A DNA stretch of 42,201 nucleotides from Anaeromicrobium sediminis (GTDB taxonomy: Bacteria > Bacillota > Clostridia > Peptostreptococcales > Thermotaleaceae), in NCBI RefSeq assembly GCF_002270055.1, contig NZ_NIBG01000031.1, positions 1 through 42,201 on the forward strand. Direction: 5' to 3'. Made by a program: the position numbers and the translations under genes. Below, piece by piece: positions 40,748 through 42,201 of this stretch (within the stretch, counting starts at the first letter, position 1; each line of letters begins with the position of its first letter). A model generated the notes under the pieces. That model worked only from the letters and a program-made list of their open reading frames with translations, did not search any database and was not told the DNA's origin.

Positions 40748-41725
40748 ATGGAAATATTTGTACATGAAATTTCAGAAGATTTACATATACCATCAAGTTT
40801 TAGTAAATATTATTCAGATCTTAATTTCGCCTTTTTTGATATAGAAACTACTGGTCTTAGTCGTAAAAATAGTAAAATTATATTAATAGGTATGCTTTAT
40901 GTATGTGATGGAAAAATCATAGTGAAACAATATTTTTGCAATAACAGAAGTGAAGAGAAAAAAATGTTACTTCAATTCATGAAAGATATAAAGAATTTTG
41001 ATTTACTTATAAGTTATAATGGTAATGCCTTTGATATACCCTTCATTAACGAAAGATTGAAATATAATAAAATAAGTGATTCCATTAAACCTTATAAGAG
41101 TATGGATTTTTTATGTTTAGTAAGAAGAAACAAGGCCCTTTTAAATATGGACAGCTACAAACTAAAAAGTGTAGAAGAGTTAATGGGTATACATAGAAAT
41201 GATACAATATCTGGAAAAGACAGTGTGGAACTATATAACATATACGAAGAAACTAAAGATGAAAAGCTACTAAAGGTAATTTTACTTCACAACTATGATG
41301 ATCTTTATTTCTTTAGTAAAACTTTAAAAATATTAGATTTAATACCAGAAGAAAATTTATTTTTAGACTTTCCTTATGTAATTAATCACGAAAGTGATTA
41401 TAAAATATACATATCAAAGCATACAATAAAGGGATCTACCCTACATGTTGAGGGTTCTATTTTGTGGGATGAGGACAATGATTATTTCTTTTATGATACA
41501 CTTTTAGATTTTAATTATGAAAAGTATTCCAATAAGTTTAACCTGAAAATTTTGTTAGAAAAGGGATTATCTCCAAATGATGAAAAATGTCTTTACTTAC
41601 CTTTAGATAGGGTTTCTAACATGGATGGAAATTTAGTATTTAAAGTGGATAAGAAAATTCAACCTAATAGTTTATTATATTTTTATAAAAATCTATTAAG
41701 TAATATTTTAAACAATATTAAATAA
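40748..41725 (+). CDS. YprB-like ribonuclease H-fold exonuclease
   Basis: The 325-residue protein belongs to the RNase_H_2 / DnaQ-like family seen in YprB. The three exonuclease motifs are visible: DIETTG (about 32-37), SYNGNAFDIPF (about 98-108) and LLHNYDDLYFF (about 178-188). The C-terminal 130 residues form a separate domain of unknown nature. AGGAGG lies 8 bases before the ATG. Its role in the cell is uncertain; B. subtilis yprB is next to a helicase gene, which is not seen here. Confidence 0.88.
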   Translation: MEIFVHEISEDLHIPSSFSKYYSDLNFAFFDIETTGLSRKNSKIILIGMLYVCDGKIIVKQYFCNNRSEEKKMLLQFMKDIKNFDLLISYNGNAFDIPFINERLKYNKISDSIKPYKSMDFLCLVRRNKALLNMDSYKLKSVEELMGIHRNDTISGKDSVELYNIYEETKDEKLLKVILLHNYDDLYFFSKTLKILDLIPEENLFLDFPYVINHESDYKIYISKHTIKGSTLHVEGSILWDEDNDYFFYDTLLDFNYEKYSNKFNLKILLEKGLSPNDEKCLYLPLDRVSNMDGNLVFKVDKKIQPNSLLYFYKNLLSNILNNIK

Positions 41726-41788
41726 GCAAAAAATAAGGGGGCTAGTATCTAAATAAATACTAACACCCCAACATTTCACATAGAACAA

Positions 41789-41824
41789 AAATAAAAAGCT
41801 TGAATAAACTATTCAAGCTTTCTT
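41789..41824 (-). terminator. Terminator of the tRNA array
   Basis: Minus-strand stem AAAGCTTGAATAG/TATTCAAGCTTT followed by TTATTTTT, two bases after the CCA end of tRNA-Phe. A second hairpin (GGGGGCTAGTAT with ATACTAACACCCC) at 41737-41771 ends the plus-strand gene without a T-run. Confidence 0.87.
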
Positions 41825-41825
41825 T

Positions 41826-41901
41826 TGGTGCCCAGAGGCGGAATCGAACCACCGACACGGGGATTTTCAGTCCCCTGCTCTACCGACTGAGCTATCTGGG
41901 C
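41826..41901 (-). tRNA. tRNA-Phe (anticodon GAA)
   Basis: Cloverleaf read on the minus strand: acceptor GCCCAGA/TCTGGGC, anticodon stem GGGGA/TCCCC with loop CTGAAAA, T-arm GGTGG-TTCGATT-CCGCC, discriminator A, encoded CCA. Confidence 0.96.
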
Positions 41902-41914
41902 ATATAAATTATAA

Positions 41915-41991
41915 TGGTCGGGGTGGCAGGATTTGAACCCGCGGCCCCCTGGTCCCAAACCAGATGCGCTACCAAACTGCGCTACACCCCG
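41915..41991 (-). tRNA. tRNA-Pro (anticodon TGG)
   Basis: Acceptor CGGGGTG/CACCCCG, anticodon stem TCTGG/CCAGG with loop TTTGGGA, T-arm GCGGG-TTCAAAT-CCTGC, discriminator A, encoded CCA. Confidence 0.96.
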
Positions 41992-42000
41992 ATTGAAAAT

Positions 42001-42076
42001 TGGCAGGGGTAGAAGGACTTGAACCCTCGGCACGTGGTTTTGGAGACCACTGCTCTACCAACTGAGCTATACCCCT
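42001..42076 (-). tRNA. tRNA-Trp (anticodon CCA)
   Basis: Acceptor AGGGGTA/TACCCCT, anticodon stem GTGGT/ACCAC with loop CTCCAAA, T-arm GAGGG-TTCAAGT-CCTTC, discriminator G, encoded CCA. Confidence 0.96.
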
Positions 42077-42093
42077 ACATATTAAATTGAAAA

Positions 42094-42170
42094 TGGTGGG
42101 CCTTCAGGGACTCGAACCCCGGACCTGCCGGTTATGAGCCGGACGCTCTGACCAACTGAGCTAAAGGCCC
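42094..42170 (-). tRNA. tRNA with CAT anticodon (elongator Met or Ile2)
   Basis: Acceptor GGGCCTT/AAGGCCC, anticodon stem TCCGG/CCGGC (last pair mismatched) with loop CTCATAA, T-arm CGGGG-TTCGAGT-CCCTG, discriminator A, encoded CCA. It is not an initiator (the first base pair is a normal G-C and the anticodon stem lacks the three G-C run). The GGCTCATAACC context resembles Ile2 tRNAs with lysidine as well as some elongator Met tRNAs, so the amino acid is left open. Confidence 0.85.
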
Positions 42171-42176
42171 CCAAAA

Positions 42177-42201
42177 TGGCGGAGAAGGCGGGATTCGAAC
42201 C
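42177..42201 (-). tRNA. tRNA, 3' end only (probably Ser)
   Basis: The right edge cuts this gene. Visible on the minus strand: GGTTCGAATCCCGCC of the T-arm, acceptor CTTCTCC, discriminator G and CCA. A GGAGAAG/CTTCTCC acceptor with discriminator G is typical of Firmicute tRNA-Ser, but the anticodon is outside the window. Confidence 0.7.

Noticed and set aside
41809-42033. A 74-codon minus-strand frame
   Set aside because: It runs through three tRNA genes.
1-42201. CRISPR array, prophage or complete insertion sequence
   Set aside because: No regularly spaced repeats, phage genes or transposase frames are visible anywhere in the window.

Overview
The window is AT-rich, single-copy chromosomal DNA from a Gram-positive endospore former, most likely an anaerobic member of the Clostridia. 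Evidence is the spoIIAA-spoIIAB-sigF and spoVA gene blocks, TTG/GTG starts with strong AGGAGG-type ribosome sites, abundant hairpin-plus-U terminators, and RNA-based regulation (preQ1, Moco and PyrR leaders). I cannot name the species. There is no prophage, intact insertion sequence or CRISPR array.

Layout. 1-2225 (+): tail of a sensor kinase, its AraC-type response regulator, and a divergent serine hydroxymethyltransferase-like enzyme. 2433-6960 (-): promoter, preQ1 riboswitch, terminator and an operon holding the whole preQ0 pathway (queC, folE, queE, queD) plus two first genes resembling the 2-hydroxyacyl-CoA dehydratase / double-cubane iron-sulphur system (ATP-driven activase and its reductase subunit). 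This pairing is the most interesting content of the window. 7229-11135 (+): a Na+/alanine-type symporter, arginase and a VanW protein. 11160-13346 (-): a PAS-GGDEF-EAL protein. 13564-14668 (+): a Cof-type HAD phosphatase and a 59-residue membrane protein.

14900-22059 (-): a molybdenum-cofactor operon behind a Moco-type riboswitch (moeA-like, moeA, moaC, modB, mobA, mobB, moaA, MOSC protein, modA); mogA is divergent. 22878-24509 (+): a degenerate metallophosphoesterase paired with an unrecognised 333-residue protein. 24579-26123 (-): a uracil permease behind two tandem PyrR attenuators. 26275-29656 (+): a small hypothetical protein and a class A penicillin-binding protein.

29694-35235 (-): sporulation block. 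A candidate sigma-H promoter precedes spoIIAA-spoIIAB-sigF; after the sigF terminator a candidate sigma-G promoter starts spoVAA-AB-AC-AD-AEb-AEa. Two small genes (49 and 46 codons) are embedded in the spoVA operon. 35283-40658 (-): a lipoprotein, thiI with its cysteine desulfurase, an HD-GYP protein and a zinc-ribbon protein; a probable C-rich small RNA sits at 38980-39083 (+). 40748-41725 (+): a YprB-like exonuclease. 41826-end (-): a tRNA array (Phe, Pro, Trp, a CAT-anticodon tRNA and a truncated probable Ser).

A pair of about 129-base intergenic elements (6645-6773 and 14667-14796) share length, about 70% identity and a hairpin with compensatory changes; one copy lies inside the leader of the que operon.
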